DNA of 64,000 nt. Origin: Allobosea sp. Root381. GTDB lineage: Bacteria; Pseudomonadota; Alphaproteobacteria; Rhizobiales; Beijerinckiaceae. The notes under the pieces were generated by a model that worked only from the letters and a program-made list of their open reading frames with translations, searched no databases and was not told the origin of the DNA. Position numbers and translations under genes: made by a program. Numbering within the stretch: the stretch's first letter is position 1; each line of letters starts with the position of its first letter. The DNA is taken from contig NZ_LMJT01000002.1 in NCBI RefSeq assembly GCF_001429395.1, positions 62,001 to 126,000 on the forward strand, written 5' to 3'. Of the stretch, positions 25,783 to 34,276 are shown one piece after another.

Positions 25783-28020
25783 ATGGCCATGCCCGCAGCC
25801 TGCCTCCGGCTGATCCGTCTCGCCGTGCCGCTGCTGCTCGCCGCCCTGCCCGCGCGCTCGGCCGAGGAAGTCCTGGGCCCCGTGCAGCAGGCCAGCGTCG
25901 CAACGCCGACCGTCGCGCCCAGTGCGGCCAAGACCACCCCTGAAACGCCCGCCCCTGAGACGCCCACGCCCGAGGCGCCGGCCCCCGAGGGGCCTGCTCC
26001 CGCGACGCTTGCTCCCGAGACGCTTGCTCCCGAGACGCCTGCCTCTGCAACCACGGCGCCAGAGATCACCGCGTCGATAACCTCCCCTCCTCCCGCTCCT
26101 CCCGCCCCCATCAATCCGCTGGAAGATGCCGTCCGGCTCGAGCGCATCAAGGCGGCGATCGGCGCCTATCGGCGCGGCGCGCTCGCGGAGGGGGACGCGA
26201 TCGCGGCGGAAAGCGACGATCCTGCCGCCAAGGCGCTGCTGGAATGGGCCGCGCTGCGCACCGGGGCCGGCCCGATCCCGTTCGCGCGGTTAGAGGCCTT
26301 CCTGCGCAACCATCCCGACTATCCGGCGACGGGAATCGTCCGGCGCCGCGCCGAGGCGCGACTGATCGCCGAGAAGAAGGCACCGGCCGCGGTCCGCGCC
26401 TTTTTCCAGAGCGAGGCCCCGGTCACCCCGGCCGGGCGGATTGCGCTCGCGCTCGCTCTCAAGGCGGGCGGTAAGGCGCAGGAGGCCGCAACCCTGATCC
26501 GCCAGAGCTGGCGGCAGGACAATTTCAGCCCGGCGCTCGAGAAGCTCGCCCTCGACGCTTTCGGCGATGCCCTGACGCGTACCGACCATCGCCTGCGTAC
26601 CGAGCGCCTGATCTTCGCCGAAAGCGCGACAGCGGCGCTGCGTAACGCCGCCCGCGTCTCGGCCGATTACGTCGTGCTCGCCAAGGCCCGGCTCGCCAGC
26701 GCCAAGTCGCGCCAGCCAATCGCGGCCAAGCTGATCACCGCCGTGCCGGTCTCGCTGCGTAGCGACCACTCCTATTCCTTCCTGCTGGCGCAGCAGGCCA
26801 GGCGCGCCGGCAATCCGGAGGAAGCCGCCAAGACGCTGGCCGACGTGCCGCGCGACCCCGGATTGCTCGGCGACGGCGACGAATGGTGGACCGAGCGGCG
26901 GGTGATCGTCCGCCAGCTCCTCGACGACGGCGATGCCGCCACCGCCTATCAGGTCGCCGCCGGCCATGGCGCCGAGGACGCGGCGGCGCGCATCGACGCC
27001 GAATGGCATGCCGGCTTCATCGCGCTGCGCTTCCGCGACCAGCCCGGCCTCGCACTGGAGCATTTCCGCGAGGCCGCCAGCATCGCCGAGACGCCGATCT
27101 CGGTCACGCGCGGCGCCTATTGGGAGGGCCGCGCCTGGGAGGCCATCGGCCGGGCCGACAAGGCCAGGGCAGCCTTCGAGCGGGCGGCCGAGCACCCGAT
27201 CGCCTATTACGGCCAGCTGGCGCGGGCGCGGCTCGGCCTGCCGGACCTGCCGCTGCGGCGGGCGGAACCGGCCTCGCTGATGCATCTGCCGGGCTATCAG
27301 GGCGTGCACGCGCTCTACCGGATCGGCGAGCGCGAGCTCGGGGCGCAGCTGCTGCTCGACCTCAGCCAGCGCCTGGAGAGCACCGAGGCGCTTGAGGCGC
27401 TCGCCGCCATCGGCCAGCGCGAGGACGATACGCGCACCCTTCTGGCGCTCGGCAAGATGTCCCTGCAGCGCGGTTTCCCGCTCGACATGGCGGCCTTCCC
27501 GACCAGCGGCGTGCCGGACTTCCCCGTGCTGGGAGACCCGATGGAGCGCGCCATCGTCCACGCCATCGCCCGGCAGGAGAGCGCCTTCAACCCGACCGCT
27601 GTCTCGCATGCCGGGGCGCGCGGGCTGATGCAGATGATGCCTGCGACCGCCCGCGAGACGGCGCGGCGCGCCAACCTGCCCTTCGACTGGCCGCGGCTGG
27701 GGCAGGATGCGCTCTATTCCGCCCAGATGGGCGCAGCCCATCTCAACGACCTGCTGAAGGACTGGCGCGGCTCCTACATCCTGACCTTCGCCGCCTACAA
27801 TGCCGGCTCCGGCAACGTGAAGAAGTGGATCGACGCCTATGGTGATCCGCGCAAGCCCGAGGTCGACGCGGTCGACTGGATCGAGCGCATCCCCTTCTAC
27901 GAGACGCGCAACTATGTGCAGCGGGTGATGGAGAACCTGCAGGTCTACCGTCACCGGCTGAACCAACGCACCGCCTATCTGATCGACCACGACTTGAAGC
28001 GCGGCGGCCGGCAGGATTAG
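25783..28020 (+). CDS. Soluble lytic murein transglycosylase
   Basis: A 745-residue periplasmic enzyme that cleaves the MurNAc-GlcNAc bond, forming 1,6-anhydro ends. A signal peptide (LIRLAVPLLLAALPARS-A) is followed by a Pro/Thr/Glu/Ala-rich linker of about 70 residues made of imperfect PET-type repeats. A long alpha-superhelical U-domain comes next, then the C-terminal SLT domain with catalytic Glu in IARQESAFNPTAVSHAGARG, LMQMMPATA and TFAAYNAGSGNVKKW. ATG 25783 follows GGAG by 9 bases; a GTG at 25768 is an alternative. The linker length is unusual and is encoded by DNA repeats. Confidence 0.92.
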   Translation: MAMPAACLRLIRLAVPLLLAALPARSAEEVLGPVQQASVATPTVAPSAAKTTPETPAPETPTPEAPAPEGPAPATLAPETLAPETPASATTAPEITASITSPPPAPPAPINPLEDAVRLERIKAAIGAYRRGALAEGDAIAAESDDPAAKALLEWAALRTGAGPIPFARLEAFLRNHPDYPATGIVRRRAEARLIAEKKAPAAVRAFFQSEAPVTPAGRIALALALKAGGKAQEAATLIRQSWRQDNFSPALEKLALDAFGDALTRTDHRLRTERLIFAESATAALRNAARVSADYVVLAKARLASAKSRQPIAAKLITAVPVSLRSDHSYSFLLAQQARRAGNPEEAAKTLADVPRDPGLLGDGDEWWTERRVIVRQLLDDGDAATAYQVAAGHGAEDAAARIDAEWHAGFIALRFRDQPGLALEHFREAASIAETPISVTRGAYWEGRAWEAIGRADKARAAFERAAEHPIAYYGQLARARLGLPDLPLRRAEPASLMHLPGYQGVHALYRIGERELGAQLLLDLSQRLESTEALEALAAIGQREDDTRTLLALGKMSLQRGFPLDMAAFPTSGVPDFPVLGDPMERAIVHAIARQESAFNPTAVSHAGARGLMQMMPATARETARRANLPFDWPRLGQDALYSAQMGAAHLNDLLKDWRGSYILTFAAYNAGSGNVKKWIDAYGDPRKPEVDAVDWIERIPFYETRNYVQRVMENLQVYRHRLNQRTAYLIDHDLKRGGRQD

Positions 28021-28084
28021 ATCGTTCCGAACTCGCCCGCCTCGCGGAGCCTTCGTCCTCGGCGAGCCGGCCGGAGGCTCGCTC

Positions 28085-28206
28085 AGCCCTCATCCTGAGG
28101 AGCCATTCCGCTGGAATGGCGTCTCGAAAGATGCTCCAGGACGCTCAGGTGACATCTGGAGCATCCTTCGAGACGCCGCCTTCGGCGGCTCCCCAGGATG
28201 AGGGCT
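28085..28206. repeat. Composite palindromic repeat, CCTCATCC family, double form
   Basis: Outer arms AGCCCTCATCCTGAGGAGC (28085-28103) and GCTCCCCAGGATGAGGGCT (28188-28206), one mismatch. Inner arms are near GTCTCGAAAGATGCTCCAG and CTGGAGCATCCTTCGAGAC. This is the same head-to-head double layout as at 16149-16266. It fills most of the slt-hydrolase gap. Confidence 0.85.
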
Positions 28207-28234
28207 CGAATTTCATGCCGGTCTCTCGAGGGCT

Positions 28235-29140
28235 ATGGATTTGACGACGCATTCGGACACCGGCTTCAGCCCGCTCTTCATCAGCGCCCGCGACGGGTTG
28301 AAGCTGCATGCGCGCGATTACGGCCCCCTCGCCGCCACGGCGCTGCCGGTGGTCTGCTTGCCGGGCTTCGCCCGCACGGCGGCCGATTTCCATGAACTCG
28401 CGCTCGCGCTCGCCAAAGACGAGGCGAAGCCCCGGCGCGTGCTCGCCGTCGATTATCGCGGGCGCGGCCTCTCCGAATACGACCGCGACTGGAAGAACTA
28501 CGACATCCGGATCGAGCTCGACGACCTGATGCAGCTGCTGGTCGCCGCCGGCATCGAGGGCGCGGTCTTCGTCGGCACCTCGCGCGGCGGGCTTTTGACC
28601 ATGGCGATGGGCGCGGCGCGGCCGGGCGTCATCAAGGGCGTGGTGATGAACGATATCGGCCCGGTGATCGATGCCCGCGGGCTTCTGCGGATCAGAGGCT
28701 ATGTCGGCAAGCTGCCGATGCCGCGCAGCTTCACGGAAGGCGCCGAGATCCTGAAGCGCCTCTCCGACCAGCAGTTCCCGCAATTCGGCGACGCCGAATG
28801 GGAGATGATGGCGCGCCGCACCTGGACCGACCGCGACGGCCGCATGCGCTCAGACTACGACCCGAACCTGATGAAGGTACTGGAGGAGCTCGACCTGGAA
28901 GTGCCGCTGCCGGTGCTGTGGAGCTATTTCGACGGGCTGAACGGCGTGCCGGTGCTGGCGATCCGCGGCGCCAATTCCGACCTGATGGCCGAGAAGACGC
29001 TGGTCGAAATGGGCCAGCGGCACCCGGATTGCGAAACCTTCGTCGCGCCCGGACAGGGCCATGCGCCCCTGCTCGGGACGAAGGACATGGTGCGCCGGAT
29101 CGGCCGACTCGTCGCGCGGGCCGAGCGGCGCGCCGCCTGA
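28235..29140 (+). CDS. Alpha/beta hydrolase
   Basis: A 301-residue alpha/beta hydrolase fold protein. The oxyanion region (VVCLPGFARTAADFHEL) precedes the nucleophile elbow FVGTSRGGLLTM, where the usual G-x-S-x-G reads G-T-S-R-G. The late acid is likely in AIRGANSDLMAE and the histidine is in APGQGHAPLL. The substrate cannot be assigned; haloalkane, epoxide, ester and lactone hydrolases share this pattern. ATG 28235 lies 28 bp after a palindromic repeat, with GAGGG close by. Confidence 0.88.
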   Translation: MDLTTHSDTGFSPLFISARDGLKLHARDYGPLAATALPVVCLPGFARTAADFHELALALAKDEAKPRRVLAVDYRGRGLSEYDRDWKNYDIRIELDDLMQLLVAAGIEGAVFVGTSRGGLLTMAMGAARPGVIKGVVMNDIGPVIDARGLLRIRGYVGKLPMPRSFTEGAEILKRLSDQQFPQFGDAEWEMMARRTWTDRDGRMRSDYDPNLMKVLEELDLEVPLPVLWSYFDGLNGVPVLAIRGANSDLMAEKTLVEMGQRHPDCETFVAPGQGHAPLLGTKDMVRRIGRLVARAERRAA

Positions 29141-29146
29141 GCCGCC

Positions 29147-29815
29147 TCAGGCGGCAGGCTTGTCGATGGCGGCCTCGGCCGGCTTCGGCACTTCTGCGTC
29201 GCCGCTGCCGGCCGCCAGCTGCTTCGACTGCCCGACCCAATCCTCGCGCTCGATCCGGCCCGGGAAGGCCAGATAGCTGCCGACCCATTCGACGTTGCGG
29301 GGCGTCCAGGCCGCGATCTGCTCGAAATGCCAGATGCCGAGCGCGTGCAGCTTGGCCTCGTTCTGCTCTGCGACGCCCTTGATCAGCTTGAGATCGTCGG
29401 GCTTCCCGGCGCGTGCGGCGGCGAGGCCGGCGGGACGCTCCCCGGGGATCGTGACCTCACCCTCCACCGGCGGCAGCGCCGCGGCGGGAACAGCGGCCGG
29501 GACCGCCTCGGCAGGAGCTGCGGCGACAGCGGCTTCACCGGCGCTCCGCGTGCCGCGCAGCAGGGCGGCCGCCACGCAGCCTGCGACATAGACAGCCGAA
29601 AACAGCAGCGCCGTTTCGATCCAGGTCGCCGGTGCGCCGTTGACGATCTGCAGCCACGTCAGGCCGGCGCCCAGCGCCCAGAGCGCCGCGAGCCAGCCGG
29701 CGCCCCCTCCGAACAGGCGCAGCTTGCCGCCGTCATGGCCGATCCAGCCCATGACGAGGCCGAGCACGAAGGCGGCGGCGAGGAACCAGACGAACTGGCT
29801 TGCGAGATAAAGCAT
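29147..29815 (-). CDS. Membrane protein with C-terminal helix-hairpin-helix-like domain
   Basis: 222 residues. Three N-terminal hydrophobic segments (about residues 4-24, 38-58 and 65-88) are followed by an Ala/Pro/Glu-rich linker. The C-terminal domain of about 60 residues (DDLKLIKGVAEQNEAKLHALG to PGRIEREDWVGQ) is the HhH-like module that Alphaproteobacteria also fuse to NuoE and other proteins. ATG 29815 has GGGGGGA 5 bases upstream. It starts 12 bp after the stop of the OmpA/BON gene, so they are one operon; a role with that envelope protein is inferred from position only. Confidence 0.75.
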   Translation of the reverse strand: MLYLASQFVWFLAAAFVLGLVMGWIGHDGGKLRLFGGGAGWLAALWALGAGLTWLQIVNGAPATWIETALLFSAVYVAGCVAAALLRGTRSAGEAAVAAAPAEAVPAAVPAAALPPVEGEVTIPGERPAGLAAARAGKPDDLKLIKGVAEQNEAKLHALGIWHFEQIAAWTPRNVEWVGSYLAFPGRIEREDWVGQSKQLAAGSGDAEVPKPAEAAIDKPAA

Positions 29816-29827
29816 GTCCGTCCCCCC

Positions 29828-32152
29828 TTACTTCGCGACCGTGAACTGAACGCGCCGATTCGTCGCCTTGGCCTCGGTGGAGCCGTGCGGCACCAGCGGC
29901 CGCTCGACGCCGAAACCGCGCGTCGCGAGCTGCGCCGGGGCGATGCCGCGCCGGATGAGCTCGTCGCGAACCCGAAGGGCGCGGCGCGCCGACAGGTCTA
30001 GATTGTCGAAGCCGGCACGTTCGCCGTCGCTGTTGGCGTGGCCCTCGATGGTGATGGCCGAGCCCGGGCACTGCTTCAGGATCGCCGCGGCTTGCGCGAT
30101 CACGCGCTCTGTCGGCGGGTCGAGCGCCATGACCGAGGTTCCCTGCGCGAAGAGCACCGAATTGCTCTTCGTCAACGCATCGAGATCGTTCTGACAGGTC
30201 GACGGCGGCTCGAGCATGCAGCCGGTCTGGCGGAGCGCGATCGCGGTATCCGTGCGAACTCCCGCCGGGAGGCCGGTGGCAGCGCTGGTCTCGACCTCGC
30301 TCTTTATGAGGTCGCGGCAGGTGAGCCCGCGCAGGGTTACGAGATCATCCGCGAGATTTGCCGTGCCCATGTCGAGCCGCAGCAGATTCGTCACCGCGAC
30401 TTTTGCAGCGGCGTCGAAGCCTTCGGGCGCGCCGGGCACGATCTGCGTCGTATCGGCGAGCCTGCCCTTGAGCGGCGAGGCCTCTACCAAGGCGTGCAGC
30501 GCCTCGCGCACCTGCAGATCCGGCAGATAGCCGGACAGGCTCAGCCCGGTCCGGTCGGCGGACAGCGACAGGACATAGGGACGCACCGCAATCGACGCGG
30601 CGCCGCCCTGGCCGATGCTCAGCCCGGCCGGCAGGGGCTGGCGGCGCAGCGCGGCATCCAGTTCCTGCCAGGCCGCGACGTTGGCGACGTCACCCGACAA
30701 GCCGAGCACGGCCCCCGCAAGCGAGACCGAACCCTGCTTCAGCTTGTCGAGCAGCTCGAGCGCAAAGCCGGTCGCCGCTGCGTAATCGGGCTCCGCCCGC
30801 AGATTCGGCTCCAGAGCAAGCTGGTCAGAGACTGTGCCGGAAAACAGGCTGCGCGCCTGCGCGACGAGTGCGTCGCGGGCAGCCTGGTCCCGAACCATGC
30901 CTTTCAGCGCCACCGCGCCTTCGGCCCGCGTCGCGCTCCAGGCCAGCGCCACAAGCGCAGCCGGTTGCTGCGCCTGCGCGGGAGGCGCAGGAGGCGCAGG
31001 AGGAGCGCTCGGCTGAGCGACGGCGCCGGGAGCCGGCGGCTTGGCCGGAAGGTCGGAGGGCAGGAAAATCGGAGCCGGTATCTCCGGCAGCGGCGGCATC
31101 AGGCTCTCGATCGGCGGCTGCGGCGGGCAGGCGATGGTGGCCTGCGCGACCGAATCCGGCCCGTCGCCCTGGGCGATCTGCAGGCGCAGCGCCTGGCAGG
31201 CGGTAAAGGTCTCCGGCCCGTCGCCCGAGAGAGCATAGACATCGCCCGACAGTTCCGCCTTGCCCCGGCGCAGCCGGGCGAGATCCCCGACCGCCCGGGT
31301 GACCTTGGCGAGGAACGCCGCGGGCTCGCCTGCCGCCGGCTTCATCTGGTCGTCGATGCCGATGGGGCCCGGAAAGGCGCGGCGCAGCAGCGTCAGGATC
31401 TGCTGGTGCACCGCATCGGACGGATAGAAGCCTGTCAGGCGCAGCGAATCCGCGGCCAGCTTTTCGGCGCCCCAGCGATAGGGAGAGACGACGGGCGGCT
31501 CGAGCGCGCAGGCGACGGGTTGGAAGCCGTCGCGGGCGAGCGAGGCCGTCGCGGTCTGCAACGCGAGGAAATGCTCCGGGCTCCCGGCCCTGCCCTCGAT
31601 GCAGAAACGCATATCGTCGAGCGCGATCTTGCCGGACGAAAGCTTCGGCAACTCGGCCAGCACCGCCCGCGTCATGGCGTCGAACCCCGCGGGCGCGCCG
31701 AAAGCCAGTCTCTGGCTGTCCTCGATCTTAACACCGGGCAGCGCGGCAGTGGCCGCGGCTACATTGGCCCGCCCCGTCGCATCGTCGGGCACGAAGCCGC
31801 CAAGCGTGACGACATTGCCTTCGCGGCTGGCCGACCAGCTATAGGGCTTCTGCGCGACGACCTGGGAGAGGCCGCCGAGCGCCCGGCGGACGCCGAATTC
31901 GGCGCGCAGCCGCGCCACCGCCCGCGTAGCGCCGTCGGCCGACAGCGCCTCGCCGCTGATGGCGACGTCGCGGCCCTCGACCTGGGCGACGATCGGGCGT
32001 GCGCCGGGCGCCTCGCCGGCGACCGCTGCCGCCGCCTCGACCGCTCTCCGGCCGACATCCAGCTCGATCGCCGGGCCAAGAAACAGGTTTCCGGCACCCC
32101 AGAGCAGGGCCAGCGGCACCAGTCCCCAAAGCCAACGTCCCGGCTGCGTCAT
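29828..32152 (-). CDS. Large OmpA-family protein with four BON-like repeats
   Basis: 774 residues. An N-terminal membrane anchor or signal (WLWGLVPLALLWGAGNLFL) leads into four tandem modules of about 130-150 residues. Each opens with text like PYSWSASREGNVVTLGGFVPD and holds an F-x-x-A-V-x-x-L motif. A Pro/Ala-rich spacer (near residues 370-400) divides the second from the third. The C-terminal OmpA domain binds peptidoglycan (IEGHANSDG, LSARRALRVRDELIRRGI, ATNRRVQF). Modules 1, 2 and 4 carry a Cys pair; module 3 has none. ATG 32152 has GGGGA upstream. It resembles BON-OmpA proteins such as ArfA; the exact role is unknown. Confidence 0.82.
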   Translation of the reverse strand: MTQPGRWLWGLVPLALLWGAGNLFLGPAIELDVGRRAVEAAAAVAGEAPGARPIVAQVEGRDVAISGEALSADGATRAVARLRAEFGVRRALGGLSQVVAQKPYSWSASREGNVVTLGGFVPDDATGRANVAAATAALPGVKIEDSQRLAFGAPAGFDAMTRAVLAELPKLSSGKIALDDMRFCIEGRAGSPEHFLALQTATASLARDGFQPVACALEPPVVSPYRWGAEKLAADSLRLTGFYPSDAVHQQILTLLRRAFPGPIGIDDQMKPAAGEPAAFLAKVTRAVGDLARLRRGKAELSGDVYALSGDGPETFTACQALRLQIAQGDGPDSVAQATIACPPQPPIESLMPPLPEIPAPIFLPSDLPAKPPAPGAVAQPSAPPAPPAPPAQAQQPAALVALAWSATRAEGAVALKGMVRDQAARDALVAQARSLFSGTVSDQLALEPNLRAEPDYAAATGFALELLDKLKQGSVSLAGAVLGLSGDVANVAAWQELDAALRRQPLPAGLSIGQGGAASIAVRPYVLSLSADRTGLSLSGYLPDLQVREALHALVEASPLKGRLADTTQIVPGAPEGFDAAAKVAVTNLLRLDMGTANLADDLVTLRGLTCRDLIKSEVETSAATGLPAGVRTDTAIALRQTGCMLEPPSTCQNDLDALTKSNSVLFAQGTSVMALDPPTERVIAQAAAILKQCPGSAITIEGHANSDGERAGFDNLDLSARRALRVRDELIRRGIAPAQLATRGFGVERPLVPHGSTEAKATNRRVQFTVAK

Positions 32153-32571
32153 CCCATTCCCCCGAAGCCCTGTCCGGCTCGCTCCCATACGGAAGAAAGC
32201 CGCCTCGCCCGGAACCAGAAGCTACACGGTTTCAGGCTCTTGAAGAACGCCGCTCATCTCCGGGCTCATCTCGCGTCCCACCGTTAGCCGTGGAATCGCG
32301 ATCCGTGCCCCAAATATGACGGCCTGCTTTAGAAGGCGTGTCGCGACGCGGCTGTCAACCGTCCCGAAAACCAGCGGGCCAGCTGCGGTTCGCGGCAGAT
32401 CGGCGCGCTTCGAAGCGGCGCCTCCCCGCTGCACGCGATCCTCGGCAAGTTGACGATGCAAGGCGGTTCGCGGGGTCGAGACCACGGCTGCGGCCTGCGA
32501 TCCGCCGCTGGTCCCAAACAAGAAAAGCCCCGGGTTTCCCCGGGGCTTCCGACTAGGATCGCTTGAGACGA
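32153..32571. other. 419-bp spacer between the OmpA/BON gene and the porin, no gene
   Basis: Contains the porin terminator (32525-32548). The rest, 32153-32510, should include the promoter of the OmpA/BON gene; no hexamers are certain. Open frames across it are short and Arg-rich, as expected for GC-rich non-coding DNA. Confidence 0.5.
32521..32548 (-). terminator. Intrinsic terminator of the porin gene
   Basis: AAGCCCCGGG (32525-32534) / CCCGGGGCTT (32539-32548) with a TTTC loop. On the minus strand the stem runs into TTTTCT (complement of 32521-32526). It lies about 25 bp after the porin stop. Confidence 0.85.
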
Positions 32572-33864
32572 TCAGAAGTCGCGCTGGATGCGCAGACGGC
32601 CGGTGAAGGCGTCGTCCGACTTGCGGGTGCGGACGGTGGGCGCACCAAGAGCAACGTCCTTCAGATCCGCCACGCGAGCGCCGAACTCGACGCGCTGGTA
32701 GAGAACCTCGACGCCGATGTCCAGGCCGGAAACCGGCGACCAGACGACGTTCGCGCCGACGGTGAGCTCCTTCGGGTCGAGCGAGCCGAGAACGCCCAGG
32801 ATGTTCGTCCGGGGGGTGTCGAGCTCGGAGTACGAACCGTACACGTCGGTGCGGATCGTGGGGGTCCAGAAGTGACGGAGGCCCGCAACGATGCTGAAGC
32901 CCGAAATCGACTTCGCATTGCCGAGGTTGTCGAACGCGTAGTTCGCGAGGAGCGTGGAGCCCCCGACGCGGCCGACGCCGACGCTGTTGCCCCAACCGAG
33001 ATACTCGATCGCGCCATCGGCGTAAGCAGCCTGCAACCAGATATGGTCGCCAGCGGCGAGCATCGGCAGGTTGATCTTCGCGCCAGCCTGGATGGCCCAG
33101 CCGGTCTCTTCACGCTTCACGCCCGTGCCGGGATTGAAGGTGCTGCGGTTGCCGAAGGCACCCGACAGCTGAGCAGAGCCCCAACCCTGATCGACGCGCA
33201 GCGAAGCGACGAGATCCGGATAGGTGCTGCCGGCGTTGGTGCCGATGAGGGTCTGCGCCTGGGCCGTGGTCTTCGGATCTTCGATCGAGATCGTCGCGCT
33301 GAAGCCGCTGCCGAAGGTCGCGGTGTAGGCCAACAGGTGCGGCGAACGATCCGAGGTGCGGACCGTGTGGAAGCCGAGGTCGTTGGCGTAGAAGTCGAAG
33401 AACGACTGCGCGCGACCAGCGGTGATCGGGCCGAACTGGACGAAGGCCTTGTCGAGGTTGACCGTCGGGTCGCCCAGAGCGGCGCCCGGGGTGATCGCGA
33501 CGCGACGACCGTTGTTGTGCGCGCCGACCGTGTTGGTCACGTCGTAGCGGATGAAGGTGCGCAGCGTGCCATAGGCAGTCGCGGTGCGGGCATCGAGGTT
33601 CAGACGACCGCGAACGCGGGTGCCGTAACCGTCCTGACCACGCGACCAACGCTCGCCGATCTCGTACTCAGCGCGCAGACGGCCGCCGATGCGGAGGCAG
33701 GTGTCGGTGCCGGGGATGTAGAAGAAGCCGGCGCCATAGGCCGAGCAAACGCGAACGTATTCGACCGGAGCGGCCTTCCGCGAGGGAAGGTCGGCGGCCT
33801 GAGCCCCGGCGACCGCGGCGATGCCGGCGGCGGAACCGAGGAGGAGGCTCTTAACGAGCTTCAT
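32572..33864 (-). CDS. Porin (Porin_2 family)
   Basis: A 430-residue outer-membrane general porin of the Rhizobiales Porin_2/Omp2 type, expected as a 16-stranded trimer. Signal peptide MKLVKSLLLGSAAGIAAVAG with AQA-A cleavage site. The conserved post-signal text is ADLPSRKAAPVEYVRVCSAYG, then FFYIPGTDTCLRIGGRLRAEYE with the two family cysteines. The C-terminus ends in RIQRDF, with the terminal Phe required for BAM assembly. ATG 33864 has GGAGG 6 bases upstream. Its strong terminator and long 5' region fit a highly expressed gene. Confidence 0.93.
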   Translation of the reverse strand: MKLVKSLLLGSAAGIAAVAGAQAADLPSRKAAPVEYVRVCSAYGAGFFYIPGTDTCLRIGGRLRAEYEIGERWSRGQDGYGTRVRGRLNLDARTATAYGTLRTFIRYDVTNTVGAHNNGRRVAITPGAALGDPTVNLDKAFVQFGPITAGRAQSFFDFYANDLGFHTVRTSDRSPHLLAYTATFGSGFSATISIEDPKTTAQAQTLIGTNAGSTYPDLVASLRVDQGWGSAQLSGAFGNRSTFNPGTGVKREETGWAIQAGAKINLPMLAAGDHIWLQAAYADGAIEYLGWGNSVGVGRVGGSTLLANYAFDNLGNAKSISGFSIVAGLRHFWTPTIRTDVYGSYSELDTPRTNILGVLGSLDPKELTVGANVVWSPVSGLDIGVEVLYQRVEFGARVADLKDVALGAPTVRTRKSDDAFTGRLRIQRDF

Positions 33865-34276
33865 TGGTAACCTCCAAAAGAGTTTCGAGACCCTCGGGCT
33901 TCGGCCTGTCCTTGTTGGTGATCGGCCCCAGGAGACCCTACCACCGAACCTGCCTATTCCCGGCCTTTCGCCCGCGTCCCCGAACCATTCAGAGGCGAAG
34001 GCGAAAAACAGCGACCGGGAACGTCCCGACGCAGGACAACCATACGAGCGCCGCAGTGCCGATCAACCTCGATCACGCCACCGCGAGGTTCCGAAGGGCG
34101 CTTTGGACCCCGGTGTTGCAGGCAGGTCACGCTTTGACCGCCGAAATTTACGAGCGGTTAACCGCACCCCGCCGGCCGGGCCTGTTTCGAGGCTTTCCAA
34201 AACCGGATTCTTCACAGGCAGGGCCTGTGAGCCCGCCTGTGGAAAGCGAATCTGATTCTCTCCGGGGGCGGCCCGC
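33865..34276. other. 412-bp region between tamB and the porin, promoter region of the porin
   Basis: No gene seen. It must hold the porin promoter and leader (minus strand). Near tamB there is a cluster of GCCTGTG words: CACAGGC at 34213-34219 facing GCCTGTG at 34223-34229 and at 34235-34241, so two alternative hairpins can form. This could be the end of the porin upstream region or a site; no T-run follows. Confidence 0.45.

Noticed and set aside
30038..32287. 749-codon plus-strand frame opposite the OmpA/BON gene
   Set aside because: Arg/Gly/Gln-rich shadow without motifs, while the minus-strand protein has a signal, repeats and an OmpA domain.
32563..33870. 435-codon plus-strand frame opposite the porin
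   Set aside because: The porin has a signal peptide, family cysteines, terminal Phe and its own terminator; the opposite frame has none of these.
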